Source: Nitrospirillum amazonense
Lineage (GTDB): Bacteria > Pseudomonadota > Alphaproteobacteria > Azospirillales > Azospirillaceae
Reading direction: 5' to 3'
DNA: 64,000 nt
Assembly (NCBI RefSeq): GCF_007828045.1
Contig: NZ_VITN01000006.1
Coordinates: 279,119-343,118 of the forward strand
In this document: positions 43,286 to 53,091 of the stretch, in pieces
Layout of the letters: the number at the start of each line of letters is the position of its first letter
Numbering within the stretch: the stretch's first letter is position 1
Program-made: the position numbers and the translations under genes
The notes under the pieces: model-generated
What the model was told of the DNA's origin: nothing
Database searches by the model: none
The model's input: only the letters and a program-made list of their open reading frames with translations

Positions 43286-44408
43286 ATGCGGGCCGAGATC
43301 GAGGCGGTCGTCGAGGCTGTGCGACAGTCCTTGACGCTGCTAAGGAGGCATCTTTGACTGGGAGAATGCCCTCCGCCGCTACGACGAACTGAACGCCCTG
43401 TCGGAAGACCCCAAGCTGTGGGACGATTCCGACCGCGCGCAGAAGATCATGCGGGAAAAGACCCAGCTTGAGACCGCCATCGAAGGCTATCGCGCGCTGG
43501 AGCGCGACCTGAACGACGGCATCGAGCTGATCGCGATGGGGGAGCTGGAAGGCGACCAGGAGATCATCACCGACGCCGAACAGGGCCTGATCGCCCTGCA
43601 GAAGCGCGCGGCGGCCCTGGAGCTGGAAAGCCTGCTGTCGGGCGAGGCCGACGCCAACGACTGCTATCTGGAAGTGAACGCCGGTGCCGGTGGCACCGAG
43701 GCCCAGGATTGGGCGCTGATGCTGCTGCGCATGTACAGCCGCTGGGCCGAACAGCATAAGTTCAAGGTGGAACTGCTGGACGAGACCAACGGTGAAGAGG
43801 CGGGCATCAAGTCCTCCACCATCCAGATCAAGGGCCACAACGCCTATGGCTGGCTGAAGACGGAATCGGGCGTGCATCGCCTGGTGCGCATCAGCCCCTT
43901 CGACAGCCAGGCGCGTCGCCACACCAGTTTCTCCAGCGTCTCCGTCACCCCCGTCATCGATGACAAGATCGTGGTGGAGATCAACGAGAAGGACGTGCGG
44001 GTGGACACCTACCGCGCCTCGGGCGCGGGCGGCCAGCACGTGAACAAGACGGACTCGGCCGTGCGCCTGACCCATATGCCCACGGGCATCGTGGTCGCCT
44101 GCCAGCAGGAGCGCAGCCAGCACAAGAACCGTTCCAAGGCCTGGGACATGCTGCGCGCCCGCATCTATGAGATGGAGCTGCGCAAGCGTGAGGAGGCCGC
44201 CGCCAACCTGGAGGCGCAGAAGACGGAGATCGGCTGGGGCCACCAGATCCGCTCCTACGTCCTGCAGCCCTACCAGATGGTGAAGGACCTGCGCACCGGC
44301 GTGGAAACCAGCCAGAGCGGGGCGGTTCTGGATGGCGACATTGATGAGTTCCTGCAGGCCGCCCTGGCCCACCGCATCAAGGGCCAAGGCGATGAGGCGG
44401 AGGCGTGA
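43286..44408 (+). CDS. prfB: Peptide chain release factor 2, with programmed +1 frameshift
   Basis: The gene reads 23 codons from ATG 43286 to an in-frame TGA at 43355-43357, then continues one base forward: the T at 43355 is skipped and decoding resumes at GAC 43356. The product is 373 residues. The first frame ends [11 protein letters not shown] and the second begins [15 protein letters not shown]. Release motifs are present: [16 protein letters not shown] (GGQ, peptidyl hydrolysis) and [12 protein letters not shown] (SPF, UGA/UAA recognition). GAGGAGG lies about seven bases before the ATG. A strong terminator follows at 44492. Confidence 0.96.
43343..43357 (+). promoter_or_regulatory. RF2 autoregulatory frameshift site
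   Basis: AGGAGG (43343-43348), three spacer bases, then CTT TGA (43352-43357) reproduces the classic RF2 recoding signal: internal Shine-Dalgarno, slippery CUU and a UGA stop followed by C. When RF2 is scarce the ribosome slips to UUU and completes the protein. Confidence 0.95.
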
Positions 44409-44465
44409 GCCTCCGCCCGCCAAGGACAAGGTTCGATGAGGCGGAGGCGTAAGCCGCCGCCCGCC
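44391..44465 (+). repeat. Direct duplication of the prfB 3' end
   Basis: The 31 bases at 44391-44421, covering the last codons and stop of prfB, recur at 44435-44465 with two mismatches, 44 bases downstream. Each copy also holds a small GGCGGAGGC/GCCTCCGCC-type hairpin. The second copy is not in a gene. Confidence 0.75.
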
Positions 44466-44491
44466 GGTATTGTTTTGAGTGCGTAATGAAG

Positions 44492-44527
44492 GGGCCGGCG
44501 GAACGATCCGCCGGCCCTTGTCATTTT
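44492..44527 (+). terminator. Intrinsic terminator of prfB
   Basis: GGGCCGGCGGA (44492-44502) pairs perfectly with TCCGCCGGCCC (44507-44517) around ACGA, followed by TTGTCATTTT. Confidence 0.88.
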
Positions 44528-44541
44528 CAAAGGCGCCCTTT

Positions 44542-45144
44542 TCAGAATCGCGCGACCAGACGGTGGATGGTCTTCCCCGACGAGGCGCTGGTGGCCTCCT
44601 CATCCAACAGCAGGGCTGCGCCAGCCAGTGCGTCAATGGCCAGCGCCTCCCGCACCAGGCGGCTGTCGAAGGCGGCATAGAGGCGCCCGGCGCCGTCGCG
44701 CGCATCGGCGCCCCGGGTGACCCGCCAGCTGAGATAAAGGGTGCCGCCCGGTCGTACCAGGCTGGCCAACCGGCGGACGGCGGGCGCGACCAGGCCGGCA
44801 TCCAGGTGCATGATGACCGTTTCGCACAGTACGTTGGCATAGCCGTGGTCGGGCAGGCCGGCCAGATCCGGCAGAGTGGCGGCGTGGAAGTCCTGCCCGG
44901 GGTAGCGGGCCCGCGCCTGCGCCAGCAACCCTTCCGACGCGTCATAGCCCACCGCCGGATAACCGTTCGCCACCAGCCACGCCACCTCCCGCCCGCTGCC
45001 GCAACCGATGTCGACCGTAGGCCGGCCGGGCGCGAAGTACCGGCGGATCAACTCGTGCAGGTCCGATGGCGGCGGCTGGCCGTGCCAGTCTTCGGCATAC
45101 GCCCCGGCTGCGGTGTCGTAGGCGGCAAGTGTCTGCTGATCCAT
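44542..45144 (-). CDS. Class I SAM-dependent methyltransferase
   Basis: The 200-residue enzyme shows the SAM-binding motif I TVDIGCGSGREVAWL, motif II AVGYDASEGLLAQARARY and a typical LVRPGGTLYLSWRV post-motif. ANVLCETVIMHLDAGLV is the motif usually reading VLxxxVLxHL in type 11 methyltransferases. The substrate is unknown. ATG 45144 has GGAG eight bases upstream; a longer frame to 45225 is less likely. It lies 129 bases downstream of the GNAT gene on the same strand. Confidence 0.85.
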   Translation of the reverse strand: MDQQTLAAYDTAAGAYAEDWHGQPPPSDLHELIRRYFAPGRPTVDIGCGSGREVAWLVANGYPAVGYDASEGLLAQARARYPGQDFHAATLPDLAGLPDHGYANVLCETVIMHLDAGLVAPAVRRLASLVRPGGTLYLSWRVTRGADARDGAGRLYAAFDSRLVREALAIDALAGAALLLDEEATSASSGKTIHRLVARF

Positions 45145-45273
45145 ACCATTCTCCCCAGGCATCCATCCATGCAAGCGGCGGACGGGTGCCGCATACGCCC
45201 GTTGCCGCGCGTCGTCCAGGGCCATCTTTGTCGCTGGCTGGCGGCCCCCCGGCCGGCCAACCCAGCCGGCGGC

Positions 45274-45933
<660 letters not shown>

Positions 45934-45952
45934 TTATGGTGGAGGGAAAGCC

Positions 45953-46567
45953 GTGGGTGCCTTAGTACTGATCATAATGTTGGCTGTCGGCCTGACCACA
46001 ATCGCACGGGCGCAGACGATGTCGCCCGATGATTGGGGGAATATCCCGGTTCCCGCAGATGCCACCGTGCGCCTGGGGCGGGACGCCAGGGGAAATGAGA
46101 CCAGGGAAATCACCTATGCCGGCGGTGTGGTCGCCCGCCAATGGCGCGATGGCAGCGGTAAGCCGCAGACGGTGATGGAGGATCGCAGCGGCCACGGTGC
46201 CGTACTGTGCCTGCGGGAAATCTATGTCGCCTTGCGCGAGGGTCTGGACACCTGCCGCCAGGACGGGGATGAAGCGCTGCGCCGCTTCATGGATGAGGGC
46301 TTGCAGCAGATCGACGATTTCGTGGTCGCCAACAGCTTGACGCCCGTAACTAAGGACGCGTTGAAGGCGGCGGAGGAGGCGCGCCTGAAAAAGCAGCGGG
46401 ACGGCGCGGCCCTCCGGGGTCTGGAGGCCCAGGCCAAGATATGCGCGGGTGGCGACGCCCAACGCATGCTGGGCGGTCTGCGGTCCGCGTCGCTGGATAA
46501 GCTGCGGGCGGAATTGGCGGCGGCGCTGTCGGTGCCCCGGCCGCCGGTCTTCAGCCCCTGCCTGTAG
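45953..46567 (+). CDS. Hypothetical exported protein
   Basis: The 204-residue protein starts at GTG 45953, six bases after GGAGGG, with a signal peptide (ALVLIIMLAVGLTTIARA). The mature part has a beta-like segment (VRLGRDARGNETREITYAGG) followed by mostly helical, charged sequence (ALKAAEEARLKKQRDGAALR). Three or four Cys (VLCLREI, LDTCRQD, AKICAGG, FSPCL) may pair in the periplasm. I do not recognise a family. It is divergent from the GNAT gene, with which it shares a short promoter region. Confidence 0.7.
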   Translation: MGALVLIIMLAVGLTTIARAQTMSPDDWGNIPVPADATVRLGRDARGNETREITYAGGVVARQWRDGSGKPQTVMEDRSGHGAVLCLREIYVALREGLDTCRQDGDEALRRFMDEGLQQIDDFVVANSLTPVTKDALKAAEEARLKKQRDGAALRGLEAQAKICAGGDAQRMLGGLRSASLDKLRAELAAALSVPRPPVFSPCL

Positions 46568-46577
46568 GCGGCGAGGG

Positions 46578-46620
46578 TGAAAAACACGAAGGGGCGGCCC
46601 CGGATCGGGATGCCGCCCCC
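46578..46620 (-). terminator. Terminator of the DUF885 gene (possibly bidirectional)
   Basis: GGGGCGGC (46591-46598) and GCCGCCCC (46612-46619) enclose a smaller CCC/GGG pair. On the minus strand the stem is followed by TTCGTGTTTTTC, so it best serves the DUF885 gene about 200 bases upstream. The plus-strand hypothetical gene ends just before it. Confidence 0.65.
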
Positions 46621-46823
46621 ACGCATGCCGTGAACTGCCAAAGCTCTCGTCGGATCGGGTGCCACGTTTGGTTGGGCTGCCCTTTCCCTATTACGCGGCA
46701 CCGTGCCCTGACCCGGCGCCCGGTGCCATCAGTTTGTGTGATAATATAACGCATACCGGATATGGTTGGGGCGGCTAGCTGCTTGGCATGGCCGTCCCAA
46801 ATCCGGAATGCCTGAAATCGGTC

Positions 46824-48683
46824 TCAGGCGGTGCGCTTCACCCAGTCCTGCACCAGCGCCTCCAGCACCGGCAGGTTGACCGAGCCCGAGGTCAGCACGG
46901 TGTCGTGGAAGGCGCGGATGTCGAACTTGGTGCCCAGCTTGGCCTTGGCGGCCTCGCGCAGTTCCAGGATCTTGTTCATGCCGATCTTGTAGGCCAGCGC
47001 CTGGCCCGGCCAGACGAAGTAGCGCTCGATCTCGGTGATGTTGTCGTGCTCGGGGTTGGCCGTGTTGTCGTTCATGTAGGCGATGGCCTGTTCCCGCGTC
47101 CACCGCTTCAGGTGGATGCCGGTGTCCAGCACCAGGCGGGCGGCGCGGAACAGTTCCGAGGCGATGCGGCCGGCGTCGGAATAGGGGTCCTGGTAATAGC
47201 CGTATTCCTTGGGGAAGCGCTCGGCATACAGGGCCCAGCCCTCGCCATAGGCGCTGTTCCAGATGAAGCGGCGGAAGGTGGGCAGGTTGGCCATCTCCTG
47301 CGCGATGGCGATCTGCATGTGATGGCCGGGAATGCCCTCGTGATACGCCAGGCTCTCCAGCATGGGGATGGGGTTGACCGACATGTCGTATAGGTTGGTG
47401 TAGAACACGCCGGGCCGCGACCCGTCCGGCGACGCCGGCTCATAGAAGGCGCTGGCCGTGGCCTTCTCGCGGAAGGGCTCCACCGCCTTGACCACGATGG
47501 GGGCCTTGGGCTTGGTCAGGAAGAACCGGTCCAGGTCAGACCGCATCCTGTCGATGATGTCGGTGGCGCGCTTCAGCAGGGTGGCGCGGCCCTCCGGCGT
47601 GGCCGGATCGAAGAAGCGCTTGTCGGTGCGCAGGTAATCGAAGAAGGCGCGCAGTTCGCCCTTGAAGCCCACCTTGGCCATGATGCCGCGCATCTCATCC
47701 TGCAGCGCCGCCACCTCCTTAAGGCCCTGGGCGTGCACGGCCGCCGGATCCAGGGGCAGGGTGGTCATCAACTGCACTTGCGAACGGTAGAAGCGTTCGC
47801 CATCCGGCAGGGCCCAGACGCCGTTGCTGGCGGTGGCCTTGGTCTCCAGCGCCGACACCGTGCTGATCAGCTTCTGGAAGGAGGCCTGGACCTGGCCGGT
47901 CAGGGCCTTTTCCGCGGCGGCGATCAGGCGGGCCTGCTCGGCGTCGGCCAGCTTCAGGGCCGTTACCTTCTCCGTGAAGTCGGCCAGCAGGGGGCTGCTT
48001 TCCGTGGCGCCGTTCGTGAACGGCTTGCCGGTGATGACGTTGCGTGCCGCCTCCAGGATGGATTTGAAGGCGAAGGCCGGCGGCAGGACGCCCATGTCGG
48101 CCTGCTTGCCGATGCGGGTGATGTAGGCGTCCATCAGCGGGGCGATGCCCACCAGGCGGGCCACATAGTCTTCCGCGTCCTGCGCGCTGCCCACGGCGTG
48201 GTAGGAGATCAGGAAGCTGGCGATGTCGGTGTGCGGCCCGGTCAGCTGGCTGATCACATAGCTGTGGTTGCGCCAGGGATACTGCGTGATGGTCTGCTGC
48301 AGCTCATTCTCGAACAGCTGCTTGCTGATCAGCGCGCCGGGCGACAGCTCCGCCATCTTGAAGCCCTTCAGGGTCTTCAGCCGCTGTTCGGCCAGGTGGA
48401 AGTTTTCCAGCAGGTGGGCGTCGTCGGGAATGGTCCACTTGTCGTGCGGGCCCGGCAGGCCCAGCACGGTGCGCTGCTGCGGGTCGCGGGCCAGGTCCTC
48501 GTTCCAGCAATCCTCAAAGAAGGCGTTCAGCGCCTTCTCCGTTTCCGACGGTTCCGCCGCCGCGGCGGGCTGGGCAATCAGCTCGGGGATGGCCGTCAGG
48601 GCCACCAGGGCGGTACCGGCCATCAGGCCGCGGCGCAGCAGGGAACGGCGGGACATGGTCTCACCGGAGGAGGAAGCGGTCAT
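46824..48683 (-). CDS. DUF885 protein with Tat-type signal (paralogue 1)
   Basis: The 619-residue protein starts with a twin-arginine signal (SRRSLLRRGLMAGTALVAL). DUF885 proteins share a C-terminal metal-binding region: here AYHEGIPGHHMQIAIAQE, then YGEGWALYAERFPKEYGYY and RYFVWPGQALAYKIGMNKI. The HEGxPGHH motif looks like a zinc-hydrolase site, so a peptidase role is often proposed but not established to my knowledge. ATG 48683 is used; ATG 48656, immediately before the twin arginines, is also possible. A second paralogue lies at 56793. Confidence 0.88.
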   Translation of the reverse strand: MTASSSGETMSRRSLLRRGLMAGTALVALTAIPELIAQPAAAAEPSETEKALNAFFEDCWNEDLARDPQQRTVLGLPGPHDKWTIPDDAHLLENFHLAEQRLKTLKGFKMAELSPGALISKQLFENELQQTITQYPWRNHSYVISQLTGPHTDIASFLISYHAVGSAQDAEDYVARLVGIAPLMDAYITRIGKQADMGVLPPAFAFKSILEAARNVITGKPFTNGATESSPLLADFTEKVTALKLADAEQARLIAAAEKALTGQVQASFQKLISTVSALETKATASNGVWALPDGERFYRSQVQLMTTLPLDPAAVHAQGLKEVAALQDEMRGIMAKVGFKGELRAFFDYLRTDKRFFDPATPEGRATLLKRATDIIDRMRSDLDRFFLTKPKAPIVVKAVEPFREKATASAFYEPASPDGSRPGVFYTNLYDMSVNPIPMLESLAYHEGIPGHHMQIAIAQEMANLPTFRRFIWNSAYGEGWALYAERFPKEYGYYQDPYSDAGRIASELFRAARLVLDTGIHLKRWTREQAIAYMNDNTANPEHDNITEIERYFVWPGQALAYKIGMNKILELREAAKAKLGTKFDIRAFHDTVLTSGSVNLPVLEALVQDWVKRTA

Positions 48684-48827
48684 GGGCGTTCGGGCACCGT
48701 GGTAGGGGCTGCGGGGGCAGCACGGAATGGCGGGAGCCGGGCATGCGCCCAGCCGGATGGCGCGGATGGTAGCAAGGGCGATGGGCGCCGCCCAAGATGA
48801 GTTTGTTAGCAAATGGTAACGGGAGGG

Positions 48828-49751
48828 TCAGTCGGGCGGGGAGGCACCAGCCAGGATGGTCTCCAGGGGCGCCAGCGGCTCATACCAGTCGGGCGGGAAG
48901 TCGGCCTTGAGGCGGCTGGCGTCATTGAAGGGGCGCTTGATGCCGCCCTTGAAGTAGTGGCGCACCAGGGCGCGCCAGTGTTCCGCCGGATCGTCGCCGG
49001 CCGTGGCGGCGATGACGCCGAACCAGCGGCGGCCGGCGGCGACGTGGCCGATCTCCTCATCATGGATGATCTGCAGCACGGCGGCGCTGTCCTCGTCCCC
49101 CACCTTCTTCAGGTTGGCGATCATCATGGGCGTCACGTCCAGGCCGCGCGCCTCCAGCACCATGGGCACCAGGGCCAGGCGGGCGGCCAGGTCGTGGGCC
49201 GTGACCTCGCTGGCCTGCCACAGCCCGTCGTGCGCTGGCAGGTCGCCGTACGCCGCCCCCAGCGTGGCCAGGCGGGCGGCCAGCAGGGCGTGGTGCTTGG
49301 CCTCCTCATCCGCCACCATCACCCAGTCGTCCTTGAAGGCGCGGGGCGCCGGCGTGCCGTCGGGGAAGGTGGTGAACCGGGCGACGATGTCCCAGGCCAG
49401 GTCGATGGCGTTCAACTCGATATGAGCCAGCGCGTGCAGCAGGGCCACGCGGCCCGCCACGCTGCCGGCCTTGCGCCGCTTGGGCATGTCGCGGGGCAGC
49501 TTCAGCTCCGGCCGCTCGGGCCGCGCCGGCCGGTCCGGCGGCGGGGGGCCGGGCAGGTCGGGCAGCGATCCGGCGTGCCAGGCCGCGGCATAGGTCCGCG
49601 TGAGCCGCACCTTTTCCATCGGTGCCGCCGTGGTCAGCACGTGGACGGCTGCCGCCGTCAGGCTGGGCGGCAACGGTTGGTCGGCCGAACCATCCTGGAA
49701 TGGCTCTAAAGTAGCGACCGGGGTGGTATTGGGGACATGGTAGGGTGCCAT
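48828..49751 (-). CDS. DUF455 ferritin-like protein
   Basis: The roughly 307-residue protein has the helical di-iron pattern of DUF455: LLHALAHIELNAIDLAWDI, VADEEAKHHALLAARLATLG, and LQIIHDEEIGHVAAGRRWF, which supply the Glu/His ligands. FKGGIKRPFNDASRLKA is the conserved C-terminal block. Its activity is unknown; relatives resemble MiaE-type hydroxylases. The start is uncertain: ATG 49751 is used, ATG 49769 is also possible, and the open frame runs back to 49868. Confidence 0.85.
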   Translation of the reverse strand: MAPYHVPNTTPVATLEPFQDGSADQPLPPSLTAAAVHVLTTAAPMEKVRLTRTYAAAWHAGSLPDLPGPPPPDRPARPERPELKLPRDMPKRRKAGSVAGRVALLHALAHIELNAIDLAWDIVARFTTFPDGTPAPRAFKDDWVMVADEEAKHHALLAARLATLGAAYGDLPAHDGLWQASEVTAHDLAARLALVPMVLEARGLDVTPMMIANLKKVGDEDSAAVLQIIHDEEIGHVAAGRRWFGVIAATAGDDPAEHWRALVRHYFKGGIKRPFNDASRLKADFPPDWYEPLAPLETILAGASPPD

Positions 49752-49886
49752 GGCGTTTTTGGACGCCATCCGGCGGGGGGAAGTCAAGGGGCCGCGGCCC
49801 CCGTCGGGGATTTGACAGGGCCCCGGGCGGCATTTAAGCCGTCGAGCCCCGGATATGGGGGCGGACAATGCGGGGGGTACGTCATC

Positions 49887-51941
49887 ATGAGGCGGGCGGG
49901 GATCGCGCTGGCGGCGGCATTGTTACCGGCGGCGGCCTGGGGGGCGGAGGATGCGGACCAGATGCCCACCATCATTGTTACCGGCCGCGTGCCGCCCGAC
50001 GCCGCCACCGAGCGCATCTACGGCACCCTGCAGCTGGACGGCGCCTGGCTGGACGCGGCACCCGAGCGGCGGCTGGATGAGGCGCTGCGCGGCGTCCCCG
50101 GCTTTTCCCTGTTCCGCCGCACCGGCAGCACCAGCGCCCACCCCACCTCGCAAGGCGTCTCCCTGCGCGCCCTGGGCCCCAACGGCGCCGGGCGCACCCT
50201 GGTGCTGGTGGACGACATCCCGGTCAACGACCCCTTCGGCGGCTGGGTGTACTGGAGCCGCCTGCCCACCGCCGCCATCGCCAGCGTGGCGGTGACGGAG
50301 GGCAGCGGCGCCGGCCCCTGGGGCAACCAGGCACTGGACGGCGTCATCCGCATCACCACCAAGCCGCTGGAAGGGGGCGAGGTTCGCGCCGGCAGCAATG
50401 GCCTGGCGGAGGGAACGGCCGGCGTCTCTGCCGGCGGCGTCTCGGTCCTGGCGCACGCCAGCCGCAGCGATGGCAGCTATCTCGTGCGGTCGGACCAGCG
50501 CGGCCCCATCGACACCCAGGCCGGCTGGGATGACGCCTGGGTGGATGTGAAGGCGCAAGGCGATGCCGGGCCGCTGGCGCTGGCCGGCACCCTCTCCGCC
50601 TTCCATGAGCACCGCGGCAACGGCACGCCCTTGCAGGAGAACGGCACCGACGCGCTGGAGGGCAGCCTGCGCCTGGCGGATGAGGAGGGCCCCCTGGGCC
50701 TGTCCCGGCACGGCACGCTGTACCTGCGCCGCTATGTCTTCAAGAACATGTTCTCCTCCGTCAACGCCCCCCGCACGGCAGAAACGCCCGCCCTGGACCA
50801 GTACCGCGTGCCGGCCACGGCCGCGGGCGGTTCGCTGTCCACCACGGTGGAGGAGGGCGGCGGGCGCCGCACCGTGCTGGGCGCCGACCTGCGCTGGGCC
50901 GAGGGGGCGACGCATGAGCGCTTCCAGCCCCTGGCCGGGGTGTTCCAGCGCGACCGCGACGCCGGCGGCGACCAGCTGGTGGGCGGAGTCTATGCCGAGC
51001 AGACCTGGCCCGTGGCGCCTACCGTGGACCTGCACGGCGGCGTGCGCCTGGACGGCTGGACCATGGGCGATGGCCACCGGGTCGAACGCTCTATCCAGAC
51101 CGGCGCCGTGACCCGGAACGACCAGTACGACGATCGGGGCGGCGCCTTGCCCACGGCGCGGTTGGGCGTTGACTGGCGACCCCTGTCGGATTGGACCTTG
51201 CGCGCGGCCGCCTACACCGGCTTTCGCCTGCCCACCATCAACGAGCTGTATCGCCCCTATCGCGTGGGCAACGACATCATCGAGGCCAACGCCCTGCTGA
51301 AGCCGGAACGCATGGTGGGCGCGGAGGCGGGGGTGACCTGGGCGCCGGCGCACGGTCCCACGGTCAGCCTGACCGCCTATCACGATGGCGTGACCGACGC
51401 CGTGGACAATGTGCTGATCACCACCAAGCCGGGGGTGGTGCCGGGCTTCGGTGTGGCGGTGCCGGCCGGCGGCACCTTCGCCCAGCGCCGCAACCTGGAT
51501 CGGGTGCGGGCCGAAGGGGCGGAGATGCGGGCGACCTGGACCTTGGACCCCACGCTGGACGCCACCTTGGGCTATCTGTGGAGCCGGTCGACCGTGCTGC
51601 GCGCCGACGGTTTCGCGGCCCTGGTGGGCAAGCGCCTGGCGCAAAGCCCGCTGCACACCGGCACGGTGGACCTGACCTGGACGCCGTCGTCCGCCTACAC
51701 CACGGCGCTGCGGGTGAAGGCCAGCGGCCAGCAATATGAGGATGGACTGAACAGCCGCTCGCTGGCGCCCACGGTCACGGTGGACCTGTCGGGCACGTGG
51801 CGGATATCGGGCTATCTGGCGGTTTTCGCCACGGCGGAGAACCTGTTCGACCGCACGGTGGAATCAGGACGCCGCATCGATGGCCTGGTGGCGATCGCCC
51901 CGGGACGGATCATTTCCGGCGGGGTGCGCGTGAACTGGTAG
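49887..51941 (+). CDS. TonB-dependent receptor
   Basis: The 684-residue outer-membrane receptor has a signal peptide (RRAGIALAAALLPAAAWGA), a plug domain (IIVTGRVPPDA, LRALGPNGAGRTLVLVDDIP, GAGPWGNQALDGVIRITTKP) and a 22-strand barrel whose C-terminal part is recognisable (YTGFRLPTINELYRPYRVGN, and the final IISGGVRVNW). The ligand is not evident; FRLPTxNELYRP occurs in vitamin B12, siderophore and other receptors. No TonB or ABC genes adjoin it. It is divergent from DUF455. Confidence 0.9.
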   Translation: MRRAGIALAAALLPAAAWGAEDADQMPTIIVTGRVPPDAATERIYGTLQLDGAWLDAAPERRLDEALRGVPGFSLFRRTGSTSAHPTSQGVSLRALGPNGAGRTLVLVDDIPVNDPFGGWVYWSRLPTAAIASVAVTEGSGAGPWGNQALDGVIRITTKPLEGGEVRAGSNGLAEGTAGVSAGGVSVLAHASRSDGSYLVRSDQRGPIDTQAGWDDAWVDVKAQGDAGPLALAGTLSAFHEHRGNGTPLQENGTDALEGSLRLADEEGPLGLSRHGTLYLRRYVFKNMFSSVNAPRTAETPALDQYRVPATAAGGSLSTTVEEGGGRRTVLGADLRWAEGATHERFQPLAGVFQRDRDAGGDQLVGGVYAEQTWPVAPTVDLHGGVRLDGWTMGDGHRVERSIQTGAVTRNDQYDDRGGALPTARLGVDWRPLSDWTLRAAAYTGFRLPTINELYRPYRVGNDIIEANALLKPERMVGAEAGVTWAPAHGPTVSLTAYHDGVTDAVDNVLITTKPGVVPGFGVAVPAGGTFAQRRNLDRVRAEGAEMRATWTLDPTLDATLGYLWSRSTVLRADGFAALVGKRLAQSPLHTGTVDLTWTPSSAYTTALRVKASGQQYEDGLNSRSLAPTVTVDLSGTWRISGYLAVFATAENLFDRTVESGRRIDGLVAIAPGRIISGGVRVNW

Positions 51942-51976
51942 GAAAATGGAAGGGCTGACGGGACGCGGAAGTATAC

Positions 51977-52183
51977 TTAGCGCGGGGTGATGGTGCCGGC
52001 GGGCTGCTGGTTCACGTAGAACTCGGCCGGGAAGGCGGGTTTGTAGTAGTGGCCTGCCTTGACCAGGGCGCGTTCGTGTTCCGAACGCATATAGCTGATC
52101 ACCGGCAGGGACCAGGCGATGCTCAACAGCAACACCCACAGGCTCAAAGTGACCAGGCGATCTTTATTGAACACGGCGGTCAT
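51977..52183 (-). CDS. Small single-pass membrane protein
   Basis: The 68-residue protein has one transmembrane helix (LVTLSLWVLLLSIAWSLPVI) and a 35-residue tail with several aromatic residues (AGHYYKPAFPAEFYVNQQ) that is likely periplasmic. AGGAGTAAGG lies just before the ATG, a strong ribosome site, which supports a real gene. I do not recognise it. It is convergent with the TonB-dependent receptor. Confidence 0.65.
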   Translation of the reverse strand: MTAVFNKDRLVTLSLWVLLLSIAWSLPVISYMRSEHERALVKAGHYYKPAFPAEFYVNQQPAGTITPR

Positions 52184-52370
52184 AATCCTTACTCCTAGAC
52201 TTCCAAAACCATCGCCCTTTATTGTGGAAGGATTATGGCGGGAAGCAGCGCGTTGCGGCTCATGACATTATTTTTACGCCCGGGAAGATGAACAGGTTGC
52301 TAACGACTGGGCCAGCGCCTCTGAATTTTTTGCACGGACGAATGGTTAAGCCATCACCGGGCTGCAGGCC

Positions 52371-52940
52371 TCAGCCGCTGACGGGATCGCCGATGGCGTA
52401 GAAATGGCCGCCGGCCACGTGGTGCAGGCTGCGCCAGGCGGGGTCGGCCGCCTCGTACATCCAGTGCCCGTCCTTGAAGACGCGGGCGTCGGCCCAGGCG
52501 GCCACCACCTCGCCGATGAACAGGTCGTAGGTCTTCTGATTGTGCGGCTCGGGAATGACGCGGCAGGACAGCCAGGCGGCGCAGCCGGCGACCAGGGGCG
52601 GGACGTGGCCGTCCATGCGGAACAGCTCCACCCCGTGGCGGGCCAGCTTGTCCGGCATGTCGGCCAGGCTGTCGCCCCCCACGCCACGGGTCAGGCGCAC
52701 CTGCGCCCGGGTCGGCACCTGCAGGGCGAAGGCGCCGCTGCCTTCCACCAGCGCGCGGGTGGCCGTGGCCTTGTCCAGCACGACGGTGACCTTGGGCGGG
52801 CTGAAATCCAGCGGGCAGGCCCAGGCGGCGGCCATGACGTTGTCCGTCCCGCCATGGTGGGACGATACCAGCACGGTGGGGCCGTGGTTCAGCAGGCGAT
52901 AGGCTTTGGCGAGGTCGACGGGCTGGATGGGGGCGTCCAC
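52371..52940 (-). CDS. Flavin reductase-like FMN-binding protein
   Basis: The 189-residue protein has the split-barrel flavin fold: GPTVLVSSHHGGTDNVMAAA, WACPLDFSPPKVTVVLDKAT, and GSGAFALQVPTRAQVRLTRG. YDLFIGEVVAAWADARVFKD and HHVAGGHFYAIGDPV close the domain. It resembles the DIM6/NTAB family of flavin reductases and FMN-binding stress proteins. Role and partner are unknown. It is divergent from the DMT transporter. Confidence 0.88.
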   Translation of the reverse strand: MDAPIQPVDLAKAYRLLNHGPTVLVSSHHGGTDNVMAAAWACPLDFSPPKVTVVLDKATATRALVEGSGAFALQVPTRAQVRLTRGVGGDSLADMPDKLARHGVELFRMDGHVPPLVAGCAAWLSCRVIPEPHNQKTYDLFIGEVVAAWADARVFKDGHWMYEAADPAWRSLHHVAGGHFYAIGDPVSG

Positions 52941-53091
52941 GGCACGGCCTTCGTTAAGACGGGGAGGGGCCCAGAGGTACCCTCAAAAATGTCACCGGCA
53001 CAAGAAACGGATTGGCCGGCGGCGGCCCTCGCTCTAACGTTGCCGCCCGCGCCGGCCGTGGCCGGTGCCACGCCGTTCACGGGTTGCCGCC

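Noticed and set aside
43286..43357. prfB as a frameshifted pseudogene
   Set aside because: The internal Shine-Dalgarno, CTT and TGA-C are the standard RF2 recoding signal, and the downstream frame is intact with GGQ and SPF motifs.
46551..46754. A 67-codon minus-strand ORF (MRYIITQ start)
   Set aside because: It lacks a Shine-Dalgarno of note, runs through the DUF885 terminator and has no recognisable feature, despite an AT-rich start region.
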